64,000 bases of DNA from Larimichthys crocea (GCF_000972845.2 NC_040025.1:22768021-22832020); one strand, 5' to 3'; shown: positions 21,260 through 32,288, counted from the first letter of the stretch. The notes: generated by a model from the sequence alone, not told the origin. Numbers and translations: made by a program.

Positions 21260-22567
21260 ACAATGCATAGATAATTGGACACCTTTCTGGGAGAAACCTG
21301 GTCTGATTAGGAGAGACGGCATCCATCCCACTTTGGTTTTGAGCAGCTCTCATATCTAGAAACATGCCAAGTTTATTAGTCGACCAAAACTGTGACAACC
21401 CAGAGTTGAGACCAGGAAGCAGAGCTGCAGTCTTACACACTTCTCTGCGCCTCCATTAGAGCAGCTGCCCACCCAAACCCAGTATAGAGACTGTGTCTGT
21501 CCCCCGTCTACCTACGTTATTTAAAGATAAAACAAACAGAAGAGGAGTTCATCATAAAAAAATTATAAAATAAATCAACATCTCCAACAGTCCAAAATAA
21601 GAGAATTAAATGTGGACTCTTGAATATCAGGTCCTTGTCCTCTAAAACTGTTTTAGTCAATGAATTAATATCTGATTATGATATTGACTTGTTCTGTCTC
21701 ACTGAAACCTGTCTGCAGGAGGATGAATATGTTAGCTTAAATGAATCCACTCCTCCCAGTCATTATAATACTCATATTCCTCGAAGTACTGGTCGAGGTG
21801 GTGGAGTTGGAGCCATATTTGACTCAAGTCTATTAATAAATCCTAAACCTAAACTAAATTATAATTCATTTGAAAGTCTTGTTCTTAGCCTCACTCACCC
21901 AACCTGGAAAACTTTGCAGCCAATTTTATTTGTTACAGTATATCGAGCTCCAGGTCCTTATTCTGAATTTTTATCTGAATTTGCAGAATTTGCATCAGGC
22001 TTGATCCTTAAAACAGATAAAGTAATTATTGTAGGTGATTTTAATATTCATGTGGACAACCACAATGATAGTCTTAGTACTGCGTTTATCTCTCTATTAG
22101 ATTCAGTTGGCTTCTGTCAGAGTGTAGATAAACCGACTCATTGTCTGAACCACACTCTTGATCTTGTTCTTTCATATGGCATTAAAATTGATCATCTAAT
22201 AGTTTTTCCACAGAATCCTCTTCTGTCTGACCATTTTTTAATAACCTTTGAGTTCATATTACAGGACTATAAGCCTTTGTCCAGAAACTCCTACAGCAGA
22301 TGTTTATCTGATAGTGCTGTAGCCAAATTTAAGGAAGTGATTCCTTCAGCATTGAATTCAATGCCATGTCTAACTGTAACAGAGGATTTGTCTGCTTCCT
22401 TTAGCCCCTCACAAATAGATCATCGTGTTGATAGTACTACAGGCTCATTACGGACAACTCTAGACTCTACTGCACCTCTGAAAAAGAAGAGAATTAAACA
22501 AAGGAGGTTAGCACCATGGTATAGCCAGCAGACTCGTAACTTAAAGCAAGAGGCACGTAAATTATAA
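21260..22567 (+). pseudogene. L2-like LINE: 5' region and APE endonuclease domain
   Basis: A 315-residue open frame from 21,620 encodes an apurinic/apyrimidinic-type endonuclease that nicks target DNA for LINE insertion. Visible motifs are [15 protein letters not shown] at the start, the catalytic LTET(C)L near 21,695, [24 protein letters not shown] near 22,030 and [10 protein letters not shown] near 22,220. Upstream (21,275-21,330) the words IRRDGIHPT in another frame belong to the same LINE class, so the insertion starts near 21,260. It is interrupted by stops between 21,340 and 21,618. Confidence 0.85.
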
Positions 22568-23140
22568 ACTAACTGGAAGAATCTCGTTTAGTCTGGCAAG
22601 ATAATCTTAAAACATACAGGAAGGCTCTCCGTAATGCCAGAACAGCCTATTACTCTTTATTAATAGAAGAAAATAAGAACAACCCCAGGTTTCTCTTCAG
22701 CACCGTAGCCAGGCAAACAGAGAACCACAGCTCTATTAAGCCATCTATTCCTTTAGGTCTAAGTAGTAATGACTTCATGAGCTTCTTTAATGATAAAATT
22801 ATAACTATTTGAGAGAAATTTCATCACCTCTTGCCAGGCACTGATCTGCATTCTGATACAGCAAGTTTGGAAACAGCTGTAAAACCTGATACATATTTAG
22901 ACTGTTTCTCCCATCGACCTTCATTAAATAACTTCAGTAATTTCTTAATCTAAGCCGTCAACCTGTCTCTTAGACCCCATCCCAACCAGACTGCTCAAGG
23001 ATGTTTTACCTCTAGTTAACCCTTCTTTATTGGATATGATTAATCCGTCTTTATTATGTACCACAGTCCTTTAAAGTAGCTGTAATTAAACCACTTCTTA
23101 AAAAGCCCACTTTAGATCCAGAGGCTTTAGCCAATTACAG
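22568..23140 (+). pseudogene. L2-like LINE: linker and N-terminus of reverse transcriptase, truncated
   Basis: After the stop at 22,565-22,567 the reading continues in another frame (LVWQDNLKTYRKALRNARTA, NPRFLFSTVARQTENHSS, SFFNDKI). Near 22,980-23,140, in shifted frames, come PIPTRLLKDVLP and the start of RT (VIKPLLKKPTLDPEALANYR). The similarity stops at about 23,145, so the catalytic RT core and 3' end are missing. Confidence 0.8.
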
Positions 23141-23144
23141 ACCA

Positions 23145-24063
23145 ACCAGTCGGACATGTCAAAAACTATCTGACATCTACTGTAATTAGACACATGCCAT
23201 CCGTCACCCACACCTTTCATTGTCCAAAAAGAATTCCAAATTTGTGACTGCCACCTGAATTAAGTTTGCTGGTAATGTTTTGCTATGTACAGAAAGTTCT
23301 GGTTCAAAACACTGGTCAACCCAATATAGTTACACTTATGGGAGATTCATGATATCAGTAAAATATAAAGAAATCAATTGTGTTGACTAAGATCATCATC
23401 TTAACCTATCTTAAGTCTGTAAATCCAACATTAACATACAGCTGTGATCGTCTAATGCAACCAGTGATATTAAAGGGAAAGCTGTTATAAAAATACTATG
23501 GCAGATAGATTTCTGTCCCCTCATGGTACATATCATCATATGGCCCAAACCTATGCATTAAGCTTCATATGCAAAGATAAAGCAGGTGGAGGTGGTACAA
23601 TCTGAAAAACTGGATTTTAAGTAAGTACAATAAGTAAGTAATAAGTTAAAGTTTCATGCAGGAGTTGCAATGTTTCATTTTATTGTTTCATTCAAAGTTA
23701 CCTTCACTTCATTACCCATTTTAAGACATCTGCTTGGTGACAGTTTCAATTCATGTATGGCTAAATAATTAAAATTTTAAGTTATATTATACATTTTCTT
23801 TATTTGCATGAGTTATTACTTATTTCAGTCATGATATGGTCATGAATGAAATAAGTAATAACTTGGGCCATAATATATTATCTTGTGCACACAAGGAAAA
23901 AGGGGGAAAAAAGAGAAAAAGAGCTTTATTTTAAATAGAGATAGAGATTACAGACACAATCTGTTGAATATGAATAACATTAAAGGTTGTAATAACCTCA
24001 TCAGTTTTCCCTTTATAGCCCCATTACATATGAAGAATATAATAATTTAACACAATGAGCAAA
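23145..24063. other. AT-rich non-coding interval
   Basis: No gene or RNA recognised. A short part (about 23,205-23,275) is similar in inverted orientation to 29,225-29,285 (sharing TTAATTCAGGTGGCAGTCAC), which hints that the inverted duplication at the SAMHD1-like locus once reached or was rearranged into this side. Confidence 0.5.
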
Positions 24064-25506
24064 AAACAGTGATACACAAAGTTTGTCTATGTCATTCTAA
24101 CCATAAATAGATGATAGATGATTGATAGATGAATTACAAAGTGCTTCTCAAGAGCCAGTTGCAAAAGGTAGAATAATTCAAAACAAAGACAAAAATCAGG
24201 ATAAAATAATTCCACCAATAAAAACAAACATTTAAAATTAAATGAAGAAATCAACAGTAAATAAGTAATGATAAATTCTGTAGGTGAGGAAATGACCAAC
24301 AACCAATCACAATAACCACCACCAAAAACTGCCACCAATCAAATATCACTCAAAATATCTAATCATGTTTCCATATTAGTCCACATGATAAACATCAAAA
24401 CCAAACAGCATATATATTTGAAATTCCCAAACCAAAAATTAATTAGATAACATCCTGTAGTGCTTTACAGCTTGCTCTGACTATAAGGAATACACAAAGA
24501 AGTCTAAATATGAAGAAAACACACATATCCAGTGTCACACAAAGATATTTTAAGTAACCATGATTCATTGTTCACAACAGAATTACATAATGGTATGATT
24601 TGGCTGTTAAAAATGAGACACAGCTTCAGATGGAGAATGGAGTCTGATTTCAAAATGATCAATCTAAAACAAACAAACAAACAAAAACAAGTACTCTACA
24701 TTCCCTGATGATGCAGTGATGGATCCTTTTGTATATCATTTGTTCTGGGGAAAAATTGTGACTACATACTACACTTTGCTCATTAATATACTCACCCCCA
24801 CTAATTAAACATCACTCAAAATATCTAATCATGTTTCCACATTAATCCACATGATAAACATCAAAACCAAACAGCATAAATATCTGAAATCCCCAAACCA
24901 AAAATTTATTATTATTATTCATCTGTGCTATCATTTGTTTTTCCAGGGAAAATTGTGCCTACATACTACACTTTACTCATTAATATACTAATCATATAGA
25001 ATATATATTTTTAACAATTTTAAATCATAACGAAGCAATAAAAGGGACAAGAGTCTGAAACCAGAAAACTTTGTTAATATGGTTTGTTTACAGCCTAATT
25101 ACTTTCTTAAAATCTTGATCTTGATCATTATTACTTCTTCTTCTTCTTCTTCTTTTCTTCTTCTTCTTCTTCTTGTGTTTCACTAAAGACATTGCAGACA
25201 AGTACAGTCAGTACCATCATGATTAACATCAGTTTTATTATTGTTAATATCAGTTTTAACAAGAGCAGTGCAGAGTGACAGATGCATTACTGAAGTAGGG
25301 CCTTAGATTGCACTTAAGATGAAGTGATTCGTTAATCAACATATTTTAATGGGCAACTATTTTGATAAACTTATTTTTCTTTGATGGCCTCAAAACTCCT
25401 CTTACAGTAAATCTTGATCAGCTGCCAATTAATAGAACCTCCAACCTGAAGTTCCTACATAGTACCTACAGAATCCTATATTTAACAGACAAGATCAAAA
25501 TATTAC
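24064..25506 (-). repeat. Left arm of large inverted duplication, distal part
   Basis: Reverse-complement similarity to about 43,035-44,509. An example is CCACCAATCAA near 24,331, against TTGATTGGTGG near 44,278. Within the arm, 24,340-24,440 and 24,800-24,905 are direct copies of each other (AAAATATCTAATCATGTTTC in both). A CTT-repeat at 25,135-25,175 has its GAA counterpart at 43,360-43,440. Non-coding. Confidence 0.8.
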
Positions 25507-25652
25507 CTGTACTCTGGAAAATCCTTCTTCCTGCACCACTCCTCAAAATTCTCCTTGTCCTTTTTGAAACTCTTGTCATCAGTCTTCTTGCAGTAAAACC
25601 TGATCAACTTCTCAGAAAAGCACGTTGGGCGTATCCTGGACACCTTACATGC
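25507..25652 (-). CDS. samhd1: SAMHD1-like copy A, C-terminal exon
   Basis: Minus-strand exon with acceptor CTGTCAG at 25,653-25,659 and donor GTAATA. It encodes VSRIRPTCFSEKLIRFYCKK, then FEEWCRKKDFPEY, which corresponds to the C-terminal lobe of SAMHD1 (human has FAEQLIRVYCKK and a WC motif at the same place). SAMHD1 is a nuclear dNTP triphosphohydrolase that lowers dNTP pools and restricts reverse-transcribing viruses. The C-terminal lobe supports tetramer assembly. The exon is intact (146 bases, entering in phase 0). It lies 128 bases downstream of the next exon on the same strand. Confidence 0.85.
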
Positions 25653-25780
25653 CTGACAGCATAGATTTGAGAATAATGACATGACAGAGGCTGTATTACA
25701 CAGAAATACACAATGAACAAACACCCCATGCAAATAAAGACTTAAATTAAAAGTTTTATTGTCATTGCTTTAGTTCTGAC

Positions 25781-25876
25781 CTTCCTCTTCCTCGCCCCGG
25801 TATGGTCATACTTGCTGTAGAAATTAATTTCATCAATAGGGTCCTGGCCTCTCATCCCGTAATCCATAGTAATGAC
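25781..25876 (-). CDS. samhd1: SAMHD1-like copy A, exon with MDYGM motif
   Basis: Minus-strand exon of exactly 32 codons between an acceptor CTTTTAG and a donor AAG/GTCAGA. It encodes VITMDYGMRGQDPIDEINFY, then KYDHTGARKRK. This matches the SAMHD1 segment V-I-N-MDYGM...NPID...FYCK that follows the HD domain. The intact frame and canonical splice sites argue that this copy was functional recently or is still part of a working gene. Confidence 0.88.
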
Positions 25877-26014
25877 CTAAAAGAAAAAGGTAAGAGACAT
25901 GCATGTTTTTCATATTCATAAGTGAATTATGCCACAACTGAGGAAGGCAACATCATACAAATCAAATCATGACCAAGATTTTAAGAACGGTGAAGTGAAA
26001 GTAATTAGACTAAC

Positions 26015-26151
26015 CATGATTACGAAGTCTTCTGGATTCAGCTTCTTATTCCCAGCGCTCCTTGGAGAAAGTGCATGAGCCAGTTCCTTTTTCCACCAGC
26101 GCTCCTTGGAGAAAGTGCATGAGCCAGTTCCTTTTTCCAACTCAAATCATC
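26015..26151 (-). pseudogene. samhd1: SAMHD1-like copy A, exon with 44-bp internal duplication
   Basis: Minus-strand exon from acceptor CTTAG to donor ATG/GTTAGT. In phase with the next exon it reads KKELAHALSPRSAG, then KLNPEDFVIM, matching the SAMHD1 segment that ends in AEDFIVDV. A 44-base stretch is present twice in tandem (26,053-26,096 and 26,097-26,140), while copies B (35,596) and C (42,437) have it once. Because 44 is not a multiple of three, the duplication shifts the frame. Either this copy is a pseudogene or the duplication is an assembly artefact. Confidence 0.8.
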
Positions 26152-26872
26152 CTAAGAAGTAGGAGGGACATAGGACTTAAAGAGTAGATTCATATTTATT
26201 GTAAAAATATTTCTTTATTTCTTTTAGTGTGTATAAAAAAATTGAGCTTTTGGTAAAAGCCTGTCCAAGGGCCCTGTGTGTCAGTTAATGAGATTAAAAT
26301 TACACCTAAAATCAACTTAGCATGGCAGCGACGTGTTCTGACTGTGCTGGCATAACTGATCGCAGCCGCTCTAGAAAATGATTGACACTTAACTACTACG
26401 TGCTTAAGTACGTGACCTACTCCAAGGAGAAATTATCAAGTCTGAGCAAAATTAACAAAATCTTGCATGAAACAGCACAGCTGCACTGCTGACTGAGCTA
26501 ACTAGCTAATGGCAAATACATTTAGCAGCAGTTAGTGGTTACTGTAGCAACAAGAAAATAAAAGTACTTTTTTTGTCTTCTGTGATTTATGGAATCTAAA
26601 TTCCATAAATCACAAAGAGCTGAGGTGTAGCAGCAGGAAAAAAAAAATCTGTAAATGATCTTACTATGACAGTGGTGTAAATGTGAAATGCACAACAAAA
26701 CTGTAGGAGCACCCTGTTGCAAAAATAATTTTCTCATAAATAATCTTGCATAATATTGATTTGTGAGATGATGTTGCAATTATGAGATACCAATTTTATA
26801 ATACCACTTTTACCTTAACTGACAAAGCGCTTTACTATATATTCCTTAGTTTAGCCCCAAAAATTCCTTATA
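26152..26872 (-). other. Intron of SAMHD1-like copy A
   Basis: Intron sequence shared in inverted form with 34,956-35,595. It includes a perfect 14-base hairpin (GTGATTTATGGAAT and its complement, 26,580-26,611), which is also present in the right arm near 35,146-35,175. Confidence 0.65.
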
Positions 26873-26956
26873 ATAGCTTTTTTTTTCCATACAAGAAAAT
26901 GCATTGGGAACACTACACATTCTATTCCATATCAAAACATGAAGAAAAATGTATAA

Positions 26957-27040
26957 AATGTGTTATTTCTTTACAGAAATGAATATTGGGCTGTTCAAAT
27001 GTGTTATTTCTTTACAGAAATGAATATTGGGCTGTTCAAA
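26957..27040. repeat. 41-bp tandem duplication inside the left-arm transposon
   Basis: The stretch TGTGTTATTTCTTTACAGAA...GGCTGTTCAAAT occurs twice in a row. The right-arm copy has only one, so the duplication arose after the arms separated, or in assembly. Confidence 0.75.
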
Positions 27041-28469
27041 TTGCAGTATCTGCATTTTTTTAAACTCAAACATTTACTGTATAAAACTGAAAAATGCTTG
27101 AAGATTTAGCTTTCCTGTGAATCATTGAACTTATATTTAGTTATACACCCACTGTTTCTCAGAACTACTTCACATCTGTGTTGCGACCAACTTTTGGCAC
27201 CTGTAAACAGGTATTCCAGCCCAGGACGATTGTACTACTTTCCACAATTTCTTTGCATTTCTTGGCTTTGCCTCAGAAACACCATTTTTATGTCACTCGA
27301 CAAGTTTTTTGTTGGATTAAGGTCCAAGGATTGGGCTGGCCACTCCATAGCGTTAATCTTGTTGGTCTACAACTGGTGTGTTTGTGGTCGTTCTCTTGTT
27401 GAAACACCCATTTCAAGGACCTATCCTCTTCGGCATAAGGCAACATGACCTCTTCAAGTATTTTGGTGTATTCAGACTGATCCATGATCCCTGGTATGCT
27501 CTGAATAGGCCCCACACCATAGGATGAGAAACATCTCCATGTCATGATGCTTGCGCCACCATGCTTCACTGTCTTCACAATGTACTATGGCTTGAAATCA
27601 GTGTTTGGGGGTCGTCTGACAAACTGTCTGGACCTAAGACTCAAAAAGAACAATCTTGCTATCATCAGTCCAGAAAATGTTGAGCCATTTGTCTTTAGGC
27701 CAGTCAGTGTGTTCTTTGGCAAATCATAACCATGTTCAACAAGTCATATTTTGCAAAAATTGGACTTTGCGGGTACTCATAAGTAACTTTAGACCTTCTT
27801 TGATCTCCCTGAAGCTGATCATTGGCTGAGCCTTTGCCATTTTGGCTATTCTTCTATTCATTCAAATGGTTTTCATTTTCTTTCATGTCTTTCTGGTTTT
27901 AGTTGCCATTTTAGCTGAGCGGCCTATAATTTTCTGCACTTCTTTATATATTTTCCCTTCTCCAATCATAAAGTTTTTGAGCCAATAATGTAATAGAATT
28001 TTGCCAATAATGTAATAAGTCAGTACATTATTGGCTGGTTATTATGTTATTGGTGTAACATTAAAAAAAAAGCGTTATCCCATAATGTAATAATACATAA
28101 ATAGGACTGCATTTCTGGTCGCCCTATACATTCATCAAGGGTACGTACTATGCAGCACTCTCTCTCCTTAATTATGGTTGTAAGAGCCAATTTGAGAATT
28201 ACTTGTACAAAATCTTAGATATGTAAATTCATAATGGATGCATGGAGGAATATTACTTAATTCATTACTGTGAAATATATATGGTAGCTAGATTACTTAG
28301 GGGAATGTGCTAGAATTCAGGATAAGAACAGTGGTCGTGTGACCTACATGTGCTCAGTGTTAGATGAAAAAGCCTAATCAGTCTAGGTATTTCTAAGTTA
28401 TTACAATATTGGCATGTTATTACATTATTGGCTTTATTACATTCAAAATGGCCAAAATCATCACGTTAT

Positions 28470-28528
28470 CAAATCAAATCAAATCAATTTTATTTGCATA
28501 GCCCAAAGTCACAAAGTACATTTCAGCA
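28470..28528 (+). repeat. Small interspersed repeat end inserted in left arm only
   Basis: About 55 bases (repeated ATCAA, then TTTTATTTGCATAGCCCAAA) interrupt the transposon between CACGTT and the words leading to TTTGGACGT. The right arm (33,400-33,440) lacks them. The sequence resembles the terminal part of a widespread fish repeat that ends in repeated ATCAA. It marks divergence between the arms. Confidence 0.6.
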
Positions 28529-28612
28529 TTTGGACGTTATTATGTTGGTTGCTACAGTCCTTAAATAAGGGCCACCTGTTCGACACCTGTTTTTTCACAG
28601 AATGTCACTCAC

Positions 28613-29450
28613 GGGCAAATTTAGAGAAAACATAGGTAGGGGGGGATGGGTGTGTAGAGACATAAAGCCGGCTGTTGGTTAAACCCCTCGTGTCTTTTGG
28701 CAGCAGGTCGCCAAGATCATTGTATAAAGAACATGAATACACAGTACATTGACTATAATCCAATTTTACTATTGGCGGCTGTGGCTCAGAAGGTCCTGCC
28801 AAGATCATTTGTATAAAGCACATGATGCACATGATTCTTTGACTATCTATTATTTTACTATTGGGCGGTGTGCTCAGAAGGTAGACCGGGTCGTCCAGTA
28901 TCACGAGTGGAGAGGTAATAATTTAAGAGTTATTATGTTACATAGTGGATTTGGAAACAACAGGAGCAGAAAAAAGGAGGAACACCTTTTATTATAGCAT
29001 ATAAAGATAGCATTGAGATACAGATCATACACATTTCTTATCCCAGGGTGCCAAAATGACCCTGCCTTGGTTTTACCTTTTTATTTTAGCATATAGTATA
29101 AATTGTCAATCGATTGTTACACCTTATTCTTACTACAGAGCAACCCCTTTGCCACACATTTTTGGGGGATTTAGGTGCCAATAGACCTTGTTACATGAAA
29201 TATACTCTGTTGTTGATTTAATTCAGGTGGCAGTCACAAATCAAAACTATTTAGAGGGAGTCGGTAGGTGGATGGGTGTGGTAGAGACATAAAAGCCAGC
29301 TGTAGCTCAAACTCGCATCCTTTGGCAGCAGGTCTACCCTGATCAGCTGGTATAACAACGTGCTATAACATTTGCTTGATTACTGATATCTACTTTGTCA
29401 GATCTGCATCAAAAGATATTAAAAAGAAACAACCCCTCGGACACTTCAAA
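28613..29450. other. Interval upstream of the SAMHD1-like gene with internal direct repeats
   Basis: No gene. 28,650-28,720 and 29,270-29,335 share words (GTAGAGACATAAA, TTTGGCAGCAGGTC), and 28,700-28,770 and 28,795-28,860 share AAGATCATT-TGTATAAAG-type words. This is the region where the promoter of copy B would be expected, but no core element is clear. Confidence 0.5.
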
Positions 29451-29476
29451 ATGAGCTTGCCAGAAGACTTCAGGCA

Positions 29477-29521
29477 ATGACTCCAGAGGAAAACATCTCA
29501 GTACCTGAAAAAAAGGACTTG
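29477..29521 (+). CDS. samhd1: Probable first coding exon of SAMHD1-like copy B
   Basis: An ATG at 29,477 opens 15 codons (MTPEENISVPEKKDL) that end exactly at a GTGAGG donor. The next small exon continues in the same phase. The segment has no SAM domain, so this gene would encode a short N-terminus directly followed by the HD domain. The alternative ATG at 29,451 is out of frame and meets a stop. Assignment rests on position and phase, not on sequence similarity. Confidence 0.5.
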
Positions 29522-29723
29522 GTGAGGATATAGGGTTGGTTTTTTTTAATTTTTTTTTATTTTGTAGATTAAATCAGTTTTCATGGCTGGCTTATTCCAG
29601 TGGAAAGCTGCTTTAAGTCAAATTTTCATTTGCTTCTGTGTGCATGAAAGTAATATCAAGGCTACTTGTCAAATAAAAAAAAAACATGTAATCAGGACTG
29701 CTATTAATAATCTTTTTCCCCAG

Positions 29724-29761
29724 ACAACAACATCACTGGTTGAATCTGCAGATCCACAGTT
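29724..29761 (+). CDS. samhd1: Probable second exon of SAMHD1-like copy B
   Basis: Exon between acceptor CCCCAG and donor GTAAGT, encoding TTTSLVESADPQ with two bases left over. The next candidate exon (29,981) starts with the base that completes the codon, followed by DPGDMKK, then a run of six A where a seventh would keep the frame open to PPSK. This points to a chain of short 5' exons with a homopolymer indel. Confidence 0.5.
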
Positions 29762-29980
29762 GTAAGTAAAGTGATGGGTTATAACGTAAGTTCTCCCCTG
29801 TTAAATGAGGTGTTGAATGTCAATTATAACAATCCTGAATAGCAGACGTGGTACAAACAATTCTTCAAAAGCTGGTAACATTATGATGCAACAACAATCA
29901 CTGACTGGATTTATTTAAGGTTTCCTCCTCATTTTCTTTCTTTAACTCATTCCTACTATAACTCTTCTGTATGTATTTAG

Positions 29981-30034
29981 GGATCCTGGTGACATGAAAA
30001 AATCCTGTTCATAAACCTACCACCAAGCAAGGGT
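29981..30034 (+). pseudogene. samhd1: Possible third exon of SAMHD1-like copy B (one-base homopolymer defect)
   Basis: Acceptor ATTTAG precedes it and a GTAATA donor follows. The reading is interrupted by TAA unless one base is restored in the A run at about 29,997-30,002. Seen with the many other single-base defects in this locus, this is as likely a sequence error as a mutation. Confidence 0.4.
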
Positions 30035-30288
30035 AATATATCACCTACCACACATCACACTACATTTCAGTGCTAGAGAGATAGAGAAAGAGGAGACTAA
30101 ATAAAGAAAATCATAGATTAAACAGCAAAGGAGAAATCCAAAGTGAGTGAATGACCTACACAACATAAGTCAAGAATGGTGTATGGGTACTGTCAATGTT
30201 GAGTCCATTATCAGTCTACAGCAAAAGATGATGAGATGTGGGGCAGGAAAAAAATGAAGATGAGAATGTGTTGTTTGTGTTCTTCCAG

Positions 30289-30449
30289 GTGTTTAATGAT
30301 CCCATCCACGGGCATATGGAGTTACACCCACTTCTTGTCAGAATCATTAACACACCTCAGTTTCAGAGACTTCGAAACATCAAGCAGCTTGGAGGGGTCT
30401 ACTATGTCTACCCTGCAGCATCCCACAACCGGTTTGAACACTCGATTGG
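30289..30449 (+). CDS. samhd1: SAMHD1-like copy B, HD-domain exon with first metal-binding His
   Basis: Intact exon between acceptor CTTCCAG and donor GTATGT. It encodes [39 protein letters not shown] and [11 protein letters not shown], nearly identical to the start of the vertebrate SAMHD1 HD domain. The His of FEHS corresponds to the first metal-binding residue (human H167). The HD domain hydrolyses dNTPs to nucleoside and triphosphate. This is the strongest single piece of evidence for the gene. Downstream exons follow in order on the same strand with canonical splice sites. Confidence 0.93.
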
Positions 30450-30701
30450 GTATGTCCGTATGTTTCCAGAGAGACACAGCCATACTAGATCAGTGTGCAG
30501 TAAAATATAAGCAATAAAACTAAAGTGATCACATTTCATACCATATAATAACAGGTATGAGGGATAAAAGTTAATACTTCCAGTTTGTAACAGGATACTA
30601 ATGTTCACAACATGAATTAAGTGCAGTATGTGTGTGTGTGGTGTGTGGGTGTGGTGTGTGTGGTGTGTGTGTGTGTGTGTGTGTGGTGTGTGGCGGTAAA
30701 G

Positions 30702-30817
30702 GGTGGGGCCACTTAGCAGGAGAGCTGTAAAAGCTCTGGAAACACGCAACCAGAACTCGACATCGATAACAGAGACATCCCTTTGTGGCAGATTGCTGGT
30801 CTTTGTCAGCGACCTGG
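30702..30817 (+). pseudogene. samhd1: SAMHD1-like copy B, exon with the HD dyad, frameshifted
   Basis: Corresponds to the segment GHLAGELVKALE...SITERDI...QIAGLCHDLG. As read, a base is missing after GAGAGCTG, and an extra G splits the His-Asp codons (TTTGTCAGCGACCTGG near 30,802-30,817). The donor GTGAGT is good. A (TG)n tract (30,630-30,685) sits just before the acceptor. The catalytic HD dyad would be present if the extra base were an error. Confidence 0.75.
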
Positions 30818-31355
30818 GTGAGTGGATGCACACATTTTGACATTGCTGGTGTTGATGTAATAGCCAGTGGCTTTGCAGGCATGTAATTCAAGGCTAGTCC
30901 CTGAAGAAAAGAGAAATACAAATGATGTGGACAATGGTTGCATGAATATTCGCGAAGTACATTATGCATTCCTCTTAACAAACTACTTTTTTGTTTCTCG
31001 CGTGTTAAACTACTGCCACAGTTCCGTGAGTTAGTTGTAGTAGTTAATAAGGACTCCAGATCAAAATTTAAAGAGCAGATAAAGATTAGTTCATTAGAAA
31101 GGTGGAGGAACAATCAGGAACATCTTGATAATTGTTGAATTGTTTGTTACATAATAATATGCAAAGAGGACTATATAGTACAATGATGAGTGTATTATAG
31201 AACAGACTGGGAGATCCTATATAGTGAATCATTAGCTCAGCCACCAACTATTTCATGATTTTGTGGTGAAAGTGGATCATATTGTATAGAGATAATGTTT
31301 TCTGGTTTTTCCTCTAATGCCCTACATCTTTCTGCATGTATTTCTCCATAACTAG

Positions 31356-31423
31356 ACATGGACCATTTTCCCATCTGTTTGATGGATGTTCATCCCCAGA
31401 GCACGTCCAGAAAAAAGTGGAAG
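31356..31423 (+). CDS. samhd1: SAMHD1-like copy B, exon HGPFSH
   Basis: Exon from acceptor ACTAG to donor GTAGAA encoding HGPFSHLFDGMFIPRARP and a KKWK end. It matches the region right after the HD dyad of SAMHD1. The frame is open. Confidence 0.82.
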
Positions 31424-31687
31424 GTAGAAAAACGTATTTCTGTTGTCCATGAGACTAATCAATTACAAAAAAGGCTCATGGTTAGCACTTGTGTCCAAAC
31501 AATCAGCATACTTATGAGAACTAGGGGCTGCTATGGCCATGGTTTAATGCTAATTGTTCAACAGCACTCATGCTTGCTGCATCAAAAAAAAATCCCTTGG
31601 GGATAAATAAAGTGATGTATGTGGTATGTATGTATGTAGGTATGTATGTATGTATGTATGTATGTAATGTAGGTAATGTATGTCCAG

Positions 31688-31826
31688 CATGAAAAGCCGC
31701 ATATAAAAGTTTCACCTTATGGTGGAACATAATGAACTGAAACCGGTGATGGAGAAGTATGGCTTGGGCTGTCCGAGGACCTTTCTTCATCAAAGAGATG
31801 ATTAAACCAAGGAAGTCACAGATCCA
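31688..31826 (+). pseudogene. samhd1: SAMHD1-like copy B, exon HEKA...FIKEMI, frameshifted
   Basis: Starts after TCCAG, encodes HEKA, then SFTL, EHNELKPVMEKYGLG (in the best frame) and FIKEMIKP, ending at a GTAAGT donor. Single-base losses break the frame at two or more places. It corresponds to the E-rich helical part of the SAMHD1 HD domain. A TATG-type microsatellite (31,617-31,680) precedes it. Confidence 0.75.
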
Positions 31827-31944
31827 GTAAGTCACTATACTGTCAGTACTGCCCGTGTCAATTCTGTGCATCAGTCAGTATCACAGTGTTACAAGTGTTA
31901 CACTAAAACAATGTCTAATGTCACTATTGTCTGTCATCTCACAG

Positions 31945-32041
31945 TGGCCATATAAAGGCCGTAGAAAGACAAGTCCTTCCTCTATGAAATCGTGTCCAAC
32001 CAAGAATGGTTTGATGTGGACAAGTTTGACTACTTTGCCAG
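31945..32041 (+). pseudogene. samhd1: SAMHD1-like copy B, exon WPYKGR...DYFAR with catalytic Asp
   Basis: Acceptor CACAG, donor GTGGGA. It encodes WPYKGRRKDKSFLYEIVSN and, after a one-base shift, DVDKFDYFA. The DVDK...DYFAR motif carries the fourth metal ligand (human D311). The next exon begins RDCHQLGLQTNFD. Confidence 0.78.
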
Positions 32042-32179
32042 GTGGGAATTACTTTTTCATATAGAGTGAGACATCACATATTATATTATTTTAACATATG
32101 CAAATTTCTCAGGGGGCTTTGATGAGTTAATGTAATTAACCCATTTTTACTCAATATTTCTTGATCTATCTCTGATCAG

Positions 32180-32288
32180 GGACTGCCACCAGCTCGGCCT
32201 CCAGACCAACTTGACACCACCTCCGCTTTCTTAAGTTTGCCGGGTGTCTGAGGTGGATGGGTGGAGGCAGATCTGCGTTACAGACAAG
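32180..32288 (+). pseudogene. samhd1: SAMHD1-like copy B, exon RDCHQLG
   Basis: Between acceptor ATCAG and donor GTGCTG. It encodes DCHQLGLQTNFD, then FLKFARVSEVDG and QICVTDK with a frame break. Matches the RDCHHLG...IKFARV segment of SAMHD1, part of the allosteric nucleotide-binding side. Confidence 0.75.

Larger units (their letters stand above)
26873..28612 (-). mobile_element. Tc1/mariner-like transposon in left arm, one end lost
   Basis: The terminal sequence at 26,890-26,945 (AAAATGCATTGGGAACACTA) matches the end at 34,870-34,945 in the right arm. The minus-strand frame 27,288-27,578 encodes part of the DDE transposase (VKHGGASIMTWRCFSSYG, SEYTKILEEVMLPYAEE, WVFQQENDHKHTS, then GQPNPWTLIQQ). 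The position usually occupied by Asp in QQDND is Glu here. Earlier parts near 27,600-28,000 are frameshifted. At 28,612 it stops before the expected inverted end, so this copy is truncated. It shares its insertion point with the right-arm copy. Confidence 0.8.

Noticed and set aside
24087..24338. Hydrophobic minus-strand frame (83 codons), similar to the frame 44,295-44,480
   Set aside because: The similarity reflects the inverted duplication of non-coding DNA. The frames differ in length and carry no splice or start context.
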